Source: Nemopilema nomurai (lineage: Eukaryota; Cnidaria; Scyphozoa; Rhizostomeae; Rhizostomatidae). From it: a DNA stretch of 64,000 nucleotides. Position numbers and translations under genes: made by a program. The stretch lies in the NCBI GenBank assembly GCA_003864495.1, contig ML133436.1, positions 868,001-932,000 on the forward strand, written 5' to 3'. Position 1 is the stretch's first letter. Each line of letters opens with the position of its first letter. Of this stretch, positions 42,451-57,400 are shown piece after piece. The notes under the pieces are model-generated. The model did not search any database, was not told the origin of the DNA, and worked only from the letters and a program-made list of their open reading frames with translations.

Positions 42451-45400
42451 TTAACTACAATAAGAATAGAAGAGGGTTACAATAGGAAATATTTAAGAAT
42501 GGTCCGAGCTGGTAATATATGAAAGACACAATTTCTGTGGATTACTGACTGCTAAGTAAAAACGACGGGAATGAAAAATAATTTAAAATTATTTTTATAT
42601 CGCCTCATGAAGAAAAGCAATTGTTACATTAAGCAAAATTGATGCAGTTGAAGCTGATTCAAAGCTTTTATGAAGAAGGTTTAGTTCTTCTGTTAAGAAC
42701 GTCATCGAAAGAAAAATGGCAGCTAATATCAATCGTTAGTTTGAGTGGAGATTCGCCATAGTTCGCTTCAAGACAGCCTGCGAAAACAATGTTACGAGCA
42801 TCCCCACAGACTGTACTAAGATTTAATCGCCGATTCAAAAATGACTGACAGTTTTTTATTTTGTATGCATGGCTCTGCACAATAAGCTCTGGTGATTAAG
42901 GTCAGTTCTGAGAAACTGTGTTTTGTTTAATTTTGCTCAGCAACCCACTGTAGGCACAAAAAGCACATCTTAAGCATGATAGAAAGGCTGAAAGTTTAAT
43001 GACGTTCCGTTATTAAATTATGAGCACGCGGAGAAAGATGAACGTTGCAGAGATAAGACATAACTTAACGCCATTGGAAAGTGAAATCCCACATCTTTCT
43101 GCCCCACTTTAGATACTATTAATCAGTGATCACTATGAAGCAGTTTAACCTTTGATAAATTTGTCATGCTTTTCTAAAAGACTTAAATAAAACTACGTAA
43201 CCATCCGACATCTATCTATATTTGGCACAACTAATCTTTCTTATTTTATTGAACATGATCAAAAAGTAAGCTGAAAATCTACGTTTGACAGAATCTGTAA
43301 TTTATGAAACAGCATATGACTATAAGCAGGTGATCATAAAGCATTCAGCGATAGAAATTGTCATTATTATTATTGCAAAGAGAAACTTTGCTTAAGGAAC
43401 GCCACTTTACGTTCTTACTAACTTTTCCTAGCGTGAACTCTTTTACTAGCGTGAATAAAGCTTCTCTGATTTTTCGTTTGTTTTGTTTTAGCCTGAACAC
43501 GGGTGGCCTGTCACGTTTCCCTAACAATCTGTTCGTCTTTCGTTTCTCCAGGCAAAGAGGGCTTAGATGACGAAGAGGAAGGAAGGCCGATTCCAGACAC
43601 TCATTAATTCTTTTTTAAGTCCAACAGCTTCCTATTACGTGCTTCAAGCCTAAGGACAGTTCTTCTCACTTCGTCTTCCCACCGTCTTCATCAAAGCTTT
43701 GTTGGCAATAGCCTTGCCTTATGATTTTCTTGCCCAAATTATACAGATTCCGATGCCTGATACTTGTAGATTCAGACACCGAATAATTCTTCTTAAAACG
43801 TTTTCTATGTAAATGCTGGAGGACAATTGTAGCAGTTTGAAATTCTACAAGCCTTGATGCCATGCTTATTTGCTTGGTAAATGGTTAGTCTTTCAGATCA
43901 TGTTGTTGCTGCTGCTGTTACTGCTCTTTCCTTTGAGAAAGCTTGTCTCTACTCTCTCTGCAGATAAGGTTCTGTTACTCTCCACATCATACAATCACAT
44001 TGTGCCATTACAATTTCTTTGAAAGAATCCTATACTTCGGGGGTTTCCGTGTAACGTCCTTATGACGGTAGATGCATCCATTCAAATCACAAGCTAGGAA
44101 ACATTCATTTTCGTAATCACTGAAATGCATCCTGATGCATAAAAGGCATGGAATTGGCAGCTTACGTAAGTGTGCAATGGTATCCACATCACCGCACAAT
44201 CGAGACGCTCACGCACGAAAAACGTCAAACTGCCTGACCCAGAATACATTGCAGCCATACAGCCGTACCCGAAGAAAGGGGCAACTATTCTGGGGAACTT
44301 TGCTGATATATAACTTAGACTGTTTAACAAAAACTTTTTTGCCTGGAAGCCGGAAAACGAATGACATCAACGTGCAATGAGCAAGTTCACAGCAATATTT
44401 CATTAGGTCACTCCAGGTCACCAATCTATGGATTCCTTGCTTTTCGTCTCCCACAACCACGAAGTGTTCGTTGCGTTTCGCCACTCATTCTTAATTCTAT
44501 AATGCTCTTAGGATCATTTACTGTTGAAGAGCATGCATAACATTATGTGGAAAGGAAGAACTTTTAGGCTTCTATGAATATTGATTTGGTACGAAGGTCT
44601 GGCATACTGACAAAGGTTTTGATTTTAGTCATGGGTCAAACAGCAAAGAGTTAAGTGTGCGATACTGAGCTTATTTACCCATTACAAAATAGTCCTTTGT
44701 ATACTGATAGAATACGCAATGCATTAGAATTGAAAATTTGATTGGTTTGAATTGCTCTTATATTTCTCATTCCTTTTATACATACAAATGCTTTTTTATG
44801 ATATGATTGGACACGGATCCATGGGCCTTTGACAGCCTTCCATCCCTCCCTCATCGCATTGTTAAACTCCTGTATTTCAATGTCTTTTCAACGTACTTCA
44901 ATCGTCCCTTTAAAAGTTGAGTTTCAAAGAGTTATCATCTTTTGTAGTGAGCCTTGCATCGCATTTGCTGTTTGTATTTTTAAACTAAAGGTTCCCCGTT
45001 TCTCTATTTGAAACGTCTGTAACAAGATTAGTGCATTGACTATATTTCAACGATGCATAAAATGCATTGAAACAGACAACAAAGAACTACAAATGACATC
45101 CGTCGTAGTTCAGATTGTGCAAGTCTTTGAATGCTGTCATAAGAAAATAGGGCTTTGCCTTTACTTTTGGATCCACGGTAGCAGTGACGCAACCAACAAG
45201 GACACGCTGACGTAGGACACAGATTCACGTCTTTTGGTTTGCCAACAATATTATTTGGGCATGGAAAGCATCACGCCTAGTTAAGTCATTTTTCCACAAT
45301 GATTTACCTGCAAGAAGAAGGCCTTCTATCGACATTTTGATTTGCTCCGCGTTCCTCTCACATATGTGTATTCCGTTCATTATGCATTATCGCCTGCTTT

Positions 45401-48400
45401 TTTATCATGGGCATGTCAAATAGAGTTCTTTTTAAATTTTAAAATATGAAAGTATACTATACACTGACGTGAATTTACATTTTGTAGTGGTTTTATTGCC
45501 GTCATTGTGGCATTTTAACTTGCACGCTACCCTAAAATGAATGCATCAGGTGGTGAAAGTCAATTCGAACCATATCAAGATCGCTGTAAATAATTTACCA
45601 AGGGGTGATTTTGTAAAATTATCAATCGCAAGTGAAGAGTTTTGCTTCTCTATGGCAGCGTAATTGAACACAAGGGCTATTCGAAGCAGGACCAATTTGC
45701 GTCACTCCTGACAGCCTCGTTTCGGATGCGAGAATCTTCTTCCTATGTGGCTCTGCGCAGTAGACAACCCATTGTCCTGGTAATCAATCAGCTACGTCAC
45801 TGCAGTTGGTGGATGATACGTCTTTGTCTCAAGATGCCGCTAGCATTGAAGGTGCTTATCATAAGGGAAGTCTATACGACTGCAGATATTTGGGGACGTC
45901 TGAGAGGATCCACTTTTACGAGTCAGAATTTCCCAACTTCCAACTAAAGTATTAATCCAATTTCCTGTGAAGGTTTTCACAAATTGAGTGCTAGCTTTGT
46001 TCAATCGTTATCGCTAACAATTTCAGTTCGATATCAAGGATTACGTGGTTCCAATGCCAGGAAAGTGTCTTCGTGGGAAGACCGTACCTCATGAAGAAGG
46101 AGCCAAGTTCCAAAAGCAAGATTTCCAAGACTGCTCTCCTTTTTATCATAGTCTTTTCATGAATATTTCTAGAACACAAGTAGAATGGCAAGGTCATATC
46201 TATGCGAATTTTCATGCCCTCCATTGTCTTAATTGTCATTTAAACTAAATTTAAGTATGAAATTTTCAGCAGACCCTTTTATTGTATTTTCACTTGCATG
46301 CACAAAATTTGGAATTTTCCAGAACTCTTTTATAGATTGTTATCGCTTTTAAAATCTTGAAGATCTATTTCACCTCTAGATTTTTTTCTATTTAAAGCAT
46401 CTAGCTAAAATGATGATGCGATAAGCCCACGACTAAAGTTATGATATTTTCAATAACATATTTTGATGTAAATTCCTAAAAATGTGGCCGATTCTCTCCC
46501 ATTTTTGCGTAATATAGCCTTTGAAAACATGGTTTCAAAGGGCCTGTCTTTTTCCCACAGAATCACTAAACGATGACCAACAGTATAAAAATTCTATATC
46601 ATATAGTCGTGAGCTCTATTAGAATTTTGGCTTAGACAATGGAAACAAGGCATTGTTCTTTTCTACCCTTTGCCAAAAATGTGTTAATATCTACTACACC
46701 TTCAATACGCCTTTATCTACACTGAAGGTGGTCTTGCATATGGATTCGTAGATCATGGTGCCAACAAAGTGTCTTCAGATTCAAACTAATTGCGACAGGT
46801 CTTTCGCCAGCTGCCGCTAGGTCATTTCGACCATTTTGCTTGCATCGATTTCGCCTCCGCAGAAGATAGAGTTACTGCGAAGCAACTTCGTCAAGTTGGT
46901 GTGGTTATACTAATGCGTGGTTCGAGGTGACTTTACTTATTGCGAATAGCTTTTTTCAAGATAAAAGATAAAAGTTCAAGACAACACAGAGATACGGAGC
47001 TTTTGCAGGTTAGAAGCATTCTCGTCCGATGCTACTCAGGTCGAGAAATAGGTTGAAATTACGCGGAATATGTTATGAAGTTTTACTTGTTTCCATTTCA
47101 GCGAATTTTGTTATAAATTCTCTAGAAACCATTCAAGAAAGTGTTGGCCTTCTGCAACAAAGTTTCATATTCTGGGAGAATGATTTAAGATCAACGCTAT
47201 CTTGCCCTGGATTTTACGGTTACATAAGTGTCTAGGTTTGATTTGAAGCGTGTGTTTTTATATAAGTACACGTCAGCTTAGTGAAAGGCATTTTTCCTGG
47301 CAGGGCGATATTGACCGTCTAGGTCGATAACACGAAAATCGTTTTAAACCTTAAAGCTGAATGCATTCATTCTATAGTGACTAGACATTGTTTGAATGTA
47401 AACATCTATAAGCTTACGGAGTAAGAAGCCAGCAGAAGTGTTGTTGTGAAATAGTGACAACTTTTACGACGCAATGACCCATCACTCTCCCGCATACCCC
47501 TTGAAAGTCCAGCCCGAGGGATACGAGATTCTCAGCAGAGCACAGGCATGAATTGGCATGTCGCATGGATATTTTTTTCGGGATCAGCCTGGAAAGATAT
47601 TTTCAGGATATTTGCACGAGAAGAGGTAGTTTCTCAGAAACACTTGCCTCTCGTCTTCTTACAGCTTCGACATATCCAGACCATATAGGGATGGGGCTCT
47701 AAGTACTTGATTACTTCTTGCCACACCCGTTGAAACGTTTAGTGGCTACCAAACATGTATAGTGAAAGATAGGTTGGTATTCGAGCGAAGACTCCAAAAA
47801 CTGTGTTTGCGATAGCAACTTCGGATTCAAAGTCTATTTTGTTCAAAGATTTGACCTGCATTGCACCGATAGGTTATTGAGAATAACACGTGTTGTCGAA
47901 CGATTTTAGCAGTGTTCTTTGCTGCGTTGAATATGGAGCGCAGCCAATTGAATCGGATTTCAAAAGAGCGGCTGATGATTATGTTTGCACAATAGGCTGT
48001 GTCCGATTGGGAATCGCGCATTATAACTTGGGTATCGTTGACATTGGTGTGCGGGCATATCTCATGTTAACATTAAAATAGCAGCTAGCTGTGCTCAAAA
48101 TCACAGAGTAAACACCAAATAAAGTGGAAAATCAAGAGGAAAAGACAAACGCCAATTGGCGAAGCTTATCATGGGAATTTGGCATTTTCGGCTGAATCTC
48201 TTCTGCATCGGTATGTTGTGTTTCTTGTTCTTGAGGCCTGTCTTCTTCGGCCGATGATCAAATGGGGAAAGCAACTGTGAATCTTGTAAACACTTCTAAC
48301 AAAACCGTTTTTGGCAGAAAAACTTGGTGATTTAGATACCTGTTGCTTTGCTTTGTGTCCCGTTCGTCTTTTTGCAGCGATTTATTCCGACACTTTGTTT

Positions 48401-51400
48401 TCTGATTAGAAATGCCTGTTTATGATAGTTGAAGTTGGCATAGCTACACCATTTTCAATTCATCATACTTGAAATGCAAGCTGGTGTGGATGTGGGGGCT
48501 CGTTTCTGCTTGTCTGTCCGGGTGCACTGGGCCCAGAGAGAGCTTTGGAGCTAATGTTGGGGTTAGAGCTAGATTCCGTATAGGGTCAGACCAAGTTTCT
48601 TCGGAGTATTGCTGCACGCATCTCCTCATCCGTATCTTTATGCAATTATACTTAGCGCAAGTGGAATTAATTTTCAATTTTTGATAACGGGAAGATGCAA
48701 GTAGAATATTTTTTAGAGAGAAACGGATTGCTGTAACTTTCATTCAACAGATAGCTTTTTAGCCGTGAATTCTCGATTTTGCTTAGTTGATAATGTTTTT
48801 GTTTCCCCATGCAATCAAAACACATAATAATGATGGTCTATTGCACGTTCGCCTTTAGCTTAAAGATGATAACAACGAATCCGCTTAAACCTCAACTCCT
48901 ATGCTATACCGCTTGGGAAAATTTTATTTTTCGGGCAACACCAACACAGAAGCCTTGTGGGGATTCCCGCATTTCAACCATCGCTATCAGTGTATCTACT
49001 TTTCCAGTTTCCATGATATTTCGATATTTATATGCTCTTAAATATTCCTGAACTGACTCAATGTGAATTTGGAAATTATCAAACTAGTTTTTTCACTGAC
49101 ACTTCGGAACATTTCAAACTTGAGATCGCCTATTTAGATTTGGAGACTATCAAAAAGCAGATCAAAGTTTAGCTTTAGTATGGTTCCATCTTTTATGCTG
49201 ACTAACTGTAGAGGAATCTTTCACATCATTTTGGTTCCTTATGCCAAGACAACGCTCCTGAACAGGGGGCCATTGGCAGCAGCTCGGCAACTAACGGTTT
49301 CGCTACTATTTCCTTCTCCTTTGCCAATAGCATAAGGATTATACACCAAAAAGTTTGAAAACTATTCAATAGCTTCGTAGCACTGCATTGTGCGAGCTTG
49401 CTATGGTAAACGGCGCAGCAACGCCCAAGCTACGTCTCAGAGAGGCTTAACTCTATTTCTAAGTTGCAACCACCTGGGTTGCAATGCCTTACAAGGGCGC
49501 TTCTCCTAGCAATCACACGAAGTGTTGGGTAGTTTCCATTTTATATGGAAAAGGCCAACGGAGAATTTCCACACGGACCAATCGCACCAATTTCGATGGC
49601 TGTTTGCCATATTTAAGGTTACAGTTTCTTAAAGTATATGTATGGTGTTACATACCGAAATTTTGAAACTTTACGGAATATACTTTCCAATTTATGTATG
49701 TATCAGTAAATCAAGCTAGAAGGCTCTTTAGTGATGAGGTCAACGTGGTTATTGATTGGATGTTCAACATTAGTAGGAAATGATTCATTAAAACGTCATG
49801 TCATTTTTAAGACATTTGTTTTGTGAATGTTTCTATGGGATTGTCTGCATTTTTGTTTACAGGGTCCAATCTGAATTCAGAGTCGACGTAGTAAAAGATA
49901 TTCTAATCTGTTCATGCATTTAAGGTCGGCTACGAGTCGATGGCAGTTTGCACGTACTTGAAAACATTGTTCCAACAAAGCCATGTCATAACCAACTCAC
50001 TAATTTACAGTATCTATAAAATTAATGAGTCAAATAAACCATGTTTTTGCGGTTGAAATTTGAAGACTCTCATTGTTTAGTGCGATATTGAGAATGTTTA
50101 GATAGGTATCACCAGTCTTTCTTCTTGACGCCGAGACGAGGAGGGGATAGAATCGTTTCGTAGTAACGCTGGGTCTATAGGATATATCAATTCCCCAAAA
50201 GCCCTGCAGTTATCACGTAAGGGACGCAAGAATTCAATCCTTTGATTGCAGAGCTAGGCACAACCAGCAAAAAGTGGTCGTGAAGGTCAAATTAGGGACA
50301 TTGGAGAATCTGGGACATTAGGAACATAAGATTTGTTGTCACAGGCAGTGTGGTCGTGATGGAGTTACCCAAGTTATTTTAGTAAACTCTATTGATGACC
50401 GCGTTCATTGTCTCGAAAAAATGGGGCATGGGACAAGTATTTTCACTTGCCCTTGCTATTGGTGTGTGCTCTCGTTAGTGAAGTAATCACGTGACTTGAA
50501 ATTTTTATCGAACCTGAATCTGTATCGTGGTCCACCCATTCAGCGTCACCAATGGCAACGTAAGCGGGCGGACACTTGCAATATTTGCCACTTAAGAGCC
50601 TTGATTAGATTTGACAAATTTATTATCGGAAAGCCTCAGTGTTCTTCGTAAACGCGGATGCCTGTTATCATATCGTCGCCATGACAACATACATGTATGT
50701 TGGTTACGATTCTAAGACTGAGGCTTGTAGCTGCCCACACAATATGAGCTCCTTCCCGTGTCCCTCATGACCACCCAGAGACATCCGAAAACGTCGCTTG
50801 CACACGTGCCGTTATATAAGGAAAACGTAACTATAAGGACGACTTCTTGGCACATCGTAACATTGTCATAGAAATGGGATGTTAATATTTACCTAAAGGC
50901 GATCAACGAATTGATACGAATTGCGTGCCTTAGTTATTAGTCATTCATTTAAGAATCTTTCCCTTTTATTTTGAACGTGCAAAAGCTGATTGAATATTGG
51001 GAAATTCTGAAGCTGTCCCAATGCTGAACCGAGTTGCATTTTACAAGCTAAGTCTCATGGGAAGGATCTATTTGCTTTAAGAGACATTTCCACGATTCAT
51101 GAATGAGCACAATCATTCCAGAAGGTTGCGGTGACAAATTTATCAAAGTGTATTATTTAAGAAATGCTTATGATTGGAATGGGGCCTTTGGTTGAGCATT
51201 TGGAGATGTGATCAAGAAACACGTGCCACCAAATAGTTATCCAAATAATTTGCTTCTCTTAGTCCATTTCTGTATCTCTTAGTTATCTAAGTGTTTTTTG
51301 CTTCACCGCTAGCATATTCAGTCCATGGCAAGACTCATTTCGTTACATAACTTGAAACACGTATACGTCATCACACACGCTTTTCTAGTTTTGTTTACAG

Positions 51401-54400
51401 GTATCTCCAAGGAGAACTTCGCTATACAAGTCTTTAATCAGCTCCTTTTCAAATTTCTTTGTTTTCAAAAGTTAGCTTGGCGTGTGGGGATTATAGACGA
51501 CAAGATGCATTTTAGTGGCTTAGAAATTCCTCAATAGAATACTCCAATACGTACAGGGCTTTGCAATAACAATGAACATTGCTTTGAATGAATATTTATT
51601 ATATTATTTAAAGTTCGAAATATTAGGTTTTCATAAGCAGGCCTAGTATAAATCGTGACTCGTCACAAGAGCGTAATAATTATGCACTGTATTAAACGTG
51701 ATAAACAATCATTTCCCTTCTTGGATTAAAAAGGTGCTTCGTGGGCACTACGAATAATTCGTGGCTCATTGTGATAATCAGAGGTACTAGAGGCACTGAT
51801 TTTTCAAACTCTGTTCAGATATCTCAAGGGTAAGAACAGTGATTTTGACCGGGACTTATCTTGAAAAGCATAAAGTTGATTGCGTACCTCTTGCTAAAAA
51901 TTTCTCTTGTTAAATATGGAAGATAAAGAAGTATGTCATATGATCAAGACACTGTACTTGTAGGTTGTAACTGCTTCTAAATCACTTGAAATACAATTCG
52001 AGTACAACGTTGAAAGCTGGTCAGCCTGTCGTCAGATATCTATCAACGAAGCTGAATGCAAAACCACATGTGTCAGTCTGTTTTAAAGCAAGCCCACCGT
52101 TGCTACCACTCTGAATGATTCAATGGTTAGGTACTGAATAGGGCTTTACCGTGATAAAAATCTCAGTGAGTTGTCAGTCGCCACTTAGCAATGCTGCAAT
52201 GGCGTTTGCAATGCGAGAGATCTCTGCCCGTTGCGTCTTCATACTTGCGATTGGTGAGAGTTATATTTTTGTGCAAGGCTTAATTATGTTTCTTAACTTT
52301 CTTAATGTATTTGTTTTTAGTTAACAAAGGGAATCGTGCACTCTTTGCTTATATATAGTTGCAACTCAGCCTCCTTTAGAAGCTTTATTAGTTAATATTT
52401 CAAGGGTAAGCTAGCTCTTGAGACACTGTGATTGGTCCAGATAAATGTTGTAGTGTGCTTATTGCAGTAAAGAACGAACGAGCTATGTAGAAAGACATTT
52501 CACGATGCGACGTTTTCTTGTTATATTCACAAACAAAGTCCATGCTGAGATAATCTGTAACAGTAGGCTCGTCAATCAATTAATCAGCTGAGCTTTGCCC
52601 AATGTAAAAAGTTGCTCCGTTTTTGCACAGGGGTAGTGCTTTTCATTACAGTCAAAACATTCTCTTTTCCTGAAAAGTGTCTTTTGCAAGTATTGCAGCG
52701 CAGTATTTCAGATTTTGACTGGGTTGAGATGTTGAGAGTCAAAGTCAAAAAATACTGCTTTCCAAAACGGTTGAGCCAAAGTCTTAACGTAAAGATGTTC
52801 CAAACAAGCATCGCATGAATTTACGCAAACTACTGCAAATTGATAATCTTTTAAAGCCTTTATTGCACCTTACTTCGGTCATAGAAGCTGATAGTTTTAA
52901 TGGAAGCACTTCATACTTTCTTCATACTTTCTACTTAAATGTCTCTATAAAACAGCCATTCACACCAATGAAACTTTGTAATCTTTAATTTACGAATGAT
53001 AGAATTAAAAACAAACGTCTTACGAACATTTTACGAGTACATTATACGAATTACATAAAATGCTGGAACTAAGACCCAAAGAGTTTTTAAGAAGAGAGGT
53101 TCTTTGGTATTCTCTGAGTCAAACGGTTATGGCCTTGAAGCAATACTTAATCGAAAGCTGTTTTACTTTAATGGTTAACTTGTATAGGGTAGTCACTTCA
53201 CTATGGGAAATTTGCTAGTCATGTGAGAAGGACTTGCATATCGCACAAGGTGTCTGGCCAATCAATTGGCTGTAATACTTTACACTTTCAGTGACGTCAT
53301 TTACACCTGATCACCATGAAACCTAGACGAAATGCTCTCATTTGAAATAGTTGTCTTTTACGGTAACACAGTTGTAAGTTAAATGCACGAAGATATCTTG
53401 ATTTACATGCAGCAACAGTTTTCACTGTCTAAACCCTAAAGATAATTACTTTGTGCAGGCTAAGAGCCTTGACTTTCTGCTTTGGATCTCTTCCAATAAC
53501 TTTTGTGTGTAATTCCTTGTCAACATGACATCGAAACCAGGACAGAAATGGACAAAACTTAAAACCAAACGCAAATAACTGACGGTGGCTTGTAATATCG
53601 AAACTAATCTACTATCGCTTCGAATTTACTCGTCTTTTTTACATGTGAGATACAATTACCAGGATAGAAAATTTAGGATTGTCTCTTCTGTACATACTGT
53701 TCTCCTCTCGACCTCTTGTGCTATGACAAAACGTATGATCCAATTTTAAACTAGCTGATAATCTAATATCTTCAAGTTCTTTCCATTACGTTGGCTATTT
53801 AATCTATCACCCAGATAGAATATTTTGGCATCGAATTGAGCTACAAAAGACCTAGATTTGGAGCTTATTGCAGCGAAACCATTTTTTATCAGAAATGTCA
53901 CTTGAGTTTGCTGCATTTGCGTTTAGCATGCCACATACATTTCCTCTAGTTCAACTACCTTGGCAGAAGAAACATTATCTCTTTCTCATAGATTGGTGTC
54001 AAATGCCAGTATCACCTTTGCCCGGGGTACACAAAGATTAATGAGCGATATATGTACGTGCAATATCGCATGCAGCAAATGTAAAGAAAATCGTAAGACG
54101 ATGTGCCCTAGTTTAGCTGGATGTATTTTTAGTCAAAGATGATCCACAATTGTAAGGATTTACAGCATGCTATAAGCGTAGCCGCCTGCAAAATTCTTCA
54201 AAACTGAAACAGAAATAAAGTTAAATCTCTGCGCTTATTTTCACTTTTAATAACGGTGCTACTTTGTGGCTGCCTTCGTTATTGTCAGCAATTAATAGGA
54301 CGAAATTTTGTTTGATAAACAGATATTCAAGTTATTCTTTCAGCATTAACTGTGTGATTGTCAATATAAATATTTCATATTGCAAACAAACACCCCTAAA

Positions 54401-57400
54401 CGCCGATTTCTTTGCCTTTCAAAATAGTCTTTTTGCTGTGTTTTCGTCTTTCTACAGCAATTTAAAGTAAATATAATAGGAAGGGAAGGTATTTGTTGTT
54501 GATAACTAAAGAAAACCCCTGTTTTATATTTACTTCAAATCTGCAAGCTCTTTAAAAGGAATGGAAATACATATCCAGCACTTTCTAAAAGTGGATTATA
54601 TAGAGCTTGCGCAATGTAGTCACCGCGTAACTGAGCACGTGAAGTACATTCGTAGCAGGCGTTTTGCACGCAATCTACAGTGCAAGTAATCACGTGAAAT
54701 GGTGGATGGAAACTTGTGATTGGTCGGTGTTTGATTGACAGCTCAAGTTAATTGGCCTGAAGGCATTTGAATTTGCTTCTATTCCCTTAAAGCATCCGCA
54801 ATCATCTTCACTTCGATGTTTTTCATTTCTTTTCAGTTTATGCTCTTCTTATGCAAAAAATAGGAATAAAAAATAAATTATGAATAACGAAACTTGGGAT
54901 CTTTGCTAGCGTGGAAGAAGATAGCGTGCTTTGGCCCTAAGGCCTAAGCCAAGTTAGACAACAGTGTGGTCAACAGAACAACGTCTTTCGATTCGATTTC
55001 CACAAGACTGACTCTATCGATTGTTACATAAGAATAATAATTTTATACTCTTTCAACCATTGTTTAAACCTGTTATCCAACTCTCTCTCTCTCTTTTATT
55101 GCTAAATAAAATACTTTTTATTCGAATTGTTCCGGCTTCTACCCAAATCGCAATCTTTTATATTCCTGTTATCCTTGAAATTCCTACTCTAACTTTCCAT
55201 AATATCTTTGATATGCATGCAGGAAATAATGAGGTCATAGCCATTTGTGACACAAGATTGTAACAATGCACATTTGAGAGTTATCCAGTTGACAGAGTAT
55301 ATGGAAGCATTCTCCAACGTCAACCTATCTCTTGTTCCATGACTTCATAGGCCGATAAACGTTTCGGGTTTGAAACTAACCCTCGTGTCTTGGCTAAAGA
55401 AGAAGACCTTTCTTGCCCTAAGACCTATCTCTACTTCGTCAACTATTATAATGTCAAGCAGTAAGAATTTAATCGAGTGTTGAGAACTTGGCAACGACAT
55501 AAGTCTAGTTTCCATAAAGACCTTTTTTGGAGTAATGATGTTTAAATATCTTATTTTCAATATTGCATGCGTTTTCATTATACTTGGCTGTGACTGTGGC
55601 AGTATACATGGACTGCTATTAGCGAGTGGATTTTCGGCACCATAAACACCAAATTATCAAAACAGAATTGAAGACTCGTGCATTATATTTGGTGACTCTA
55701 TGTCGACCTTCATGACCTTTCGATTTCATTTATCCATCTTGTCCTTCCATTATCATCCTAAAGTTGAATGTATGGATGATTTTTTAATAAGGCGGTTCAC
55801 CAAGCTCTTGTATGTAAGATGCTGGTATAGATGGTACTTTAAATTGACTTGTTCTGAAACGGAGATGCCAAACCGACCGCAGCTAATTGCTTTACCATTG
55901 ATTGCATAGTTAAGAAAAACCATAGCCTTGCTTTTAAAGTGTTTTCTTAATGGATCAAATCATTTATACTAATTGCATATTCTTTCAAGCTTTCTATTAC
56001 AATTTTTATCATGACTGGTATCAGATAAAAAAATGAAATAATTTTGGCTTGGCAAGAGGTTCATCATAAAACTTGATAAAAAATTACTAGGCCTAGTATA
56101 TATATTATACTTGCTATTGGTGCCTTTTAAAAGTTGCCTAAAGGCAGCTTTAAGTCTTTTTATAAACCTGAAACATGTATGAGTCACTCAAAAATAGAGA
56201 TCTATTTTGGATACCTGGTTGTATTGTACAGAATTTTAATCGAAACCAGAGAAGCAAGCTAATTCATCATGTTTTAGTTAATTACCATCAAGGATCTGCT
56301 TGCCTATCAAAAATCAGCTGTCGTCGCAGTTAAAACAATCCTAATTGTCGGAATCAAGCTTTTGCAGCCTTGGTTTTATATTTACAAAAACTTTGTTCCT
56401 AAAACAACATGCCAAGGCCCGTTGTATTTTACCCTACTTGCATTCATGGTATTTGTATCACACCAAAACTACACATGCGATTCAGGAAGGAAGGCAATGG
56501 ATGATGCTTCTTCGTCCATTAACTTTATAAGCATAGTATGGCGCCTTTTCGTCTGCTTCCTTCCTTAGTAATAATGGGTGGTCCTTGGCTTAGGTCATAA
56601 TGTCGATCCCCATTATTTGTAGGTTACTTTTGAAATATTTACAGTTGCAGAGACAAGAAAATGACCAGCTAGTCGCACTAGGTTTACAGCATAAACAAAT
56701 GTACGTCAGAGCATACTCAATGCTTAAAGCCTGTTCACTGCAAATGCTGTCACTTGCAAAACAATTTCACTCTAGTTTAGTTTGTGAAAGCATGACCATG
56801 TTATTTCCCCAGGGTTGATAACAAGCCTTTGAGGTGTGACGTAGAACACAAGCCTTTTGCCGTACATCTGATAAGCTCCACTGAGACAATTAAGATCAAG
56901 AGCAGCTGGTGCTATATTTGTGTGGAACTGAATAATGGAGACATGGAAACCAACTTAGTAACACTTTATTGATTATCATTAATATGTGCAACCATTACTC
57001 TCTTACATAACTCACGGGTTTTGTGTAGAATAATTCTTGGCGGCACTTCATATCTAATTGTTAAGGTTGTTTTCATGCTCAAGACCCAGGCTTTTTATCA
57101 CAGACAACAGTCAATACACTGAGAATGTTATTATCCTCTCGCCCACGCCGTTTTGGTTCTTGTGTATCCACCAGTGACTTTCAAATGGATCATAGTATCC
57201 ACTCCCAAGTACCAAAATGCCGAGGCAAACATGATAGGTCCATTTTATATTGCTAGCCTTGAAATTTACGTGGGGGTAATCTTGAAAGTATTGCAGTTCT
57301 AAAACCTAGTTAGTTGGGTCTGTGTCAAATTTCTTGCATAATCAGAAAAAGCTTCATGTGCACCTTCAATGAATAAGCAAGGAGCAAAGAAAGAGTTTTG

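Noticed and set aside
45642..45947. 101-codon plus-strand ORF in the gene-poor region
   Set aside because: No recognisable motif, domain or splice context.
52200..52254. MAFAMREISARCVFILAI followed by GTGAGA, as a signal-peptide exon
   Set aside because: No second exon in compatible phase was found downstream; short hydrophobic ORFs ending at a GT are expected by chance in 25 kb.
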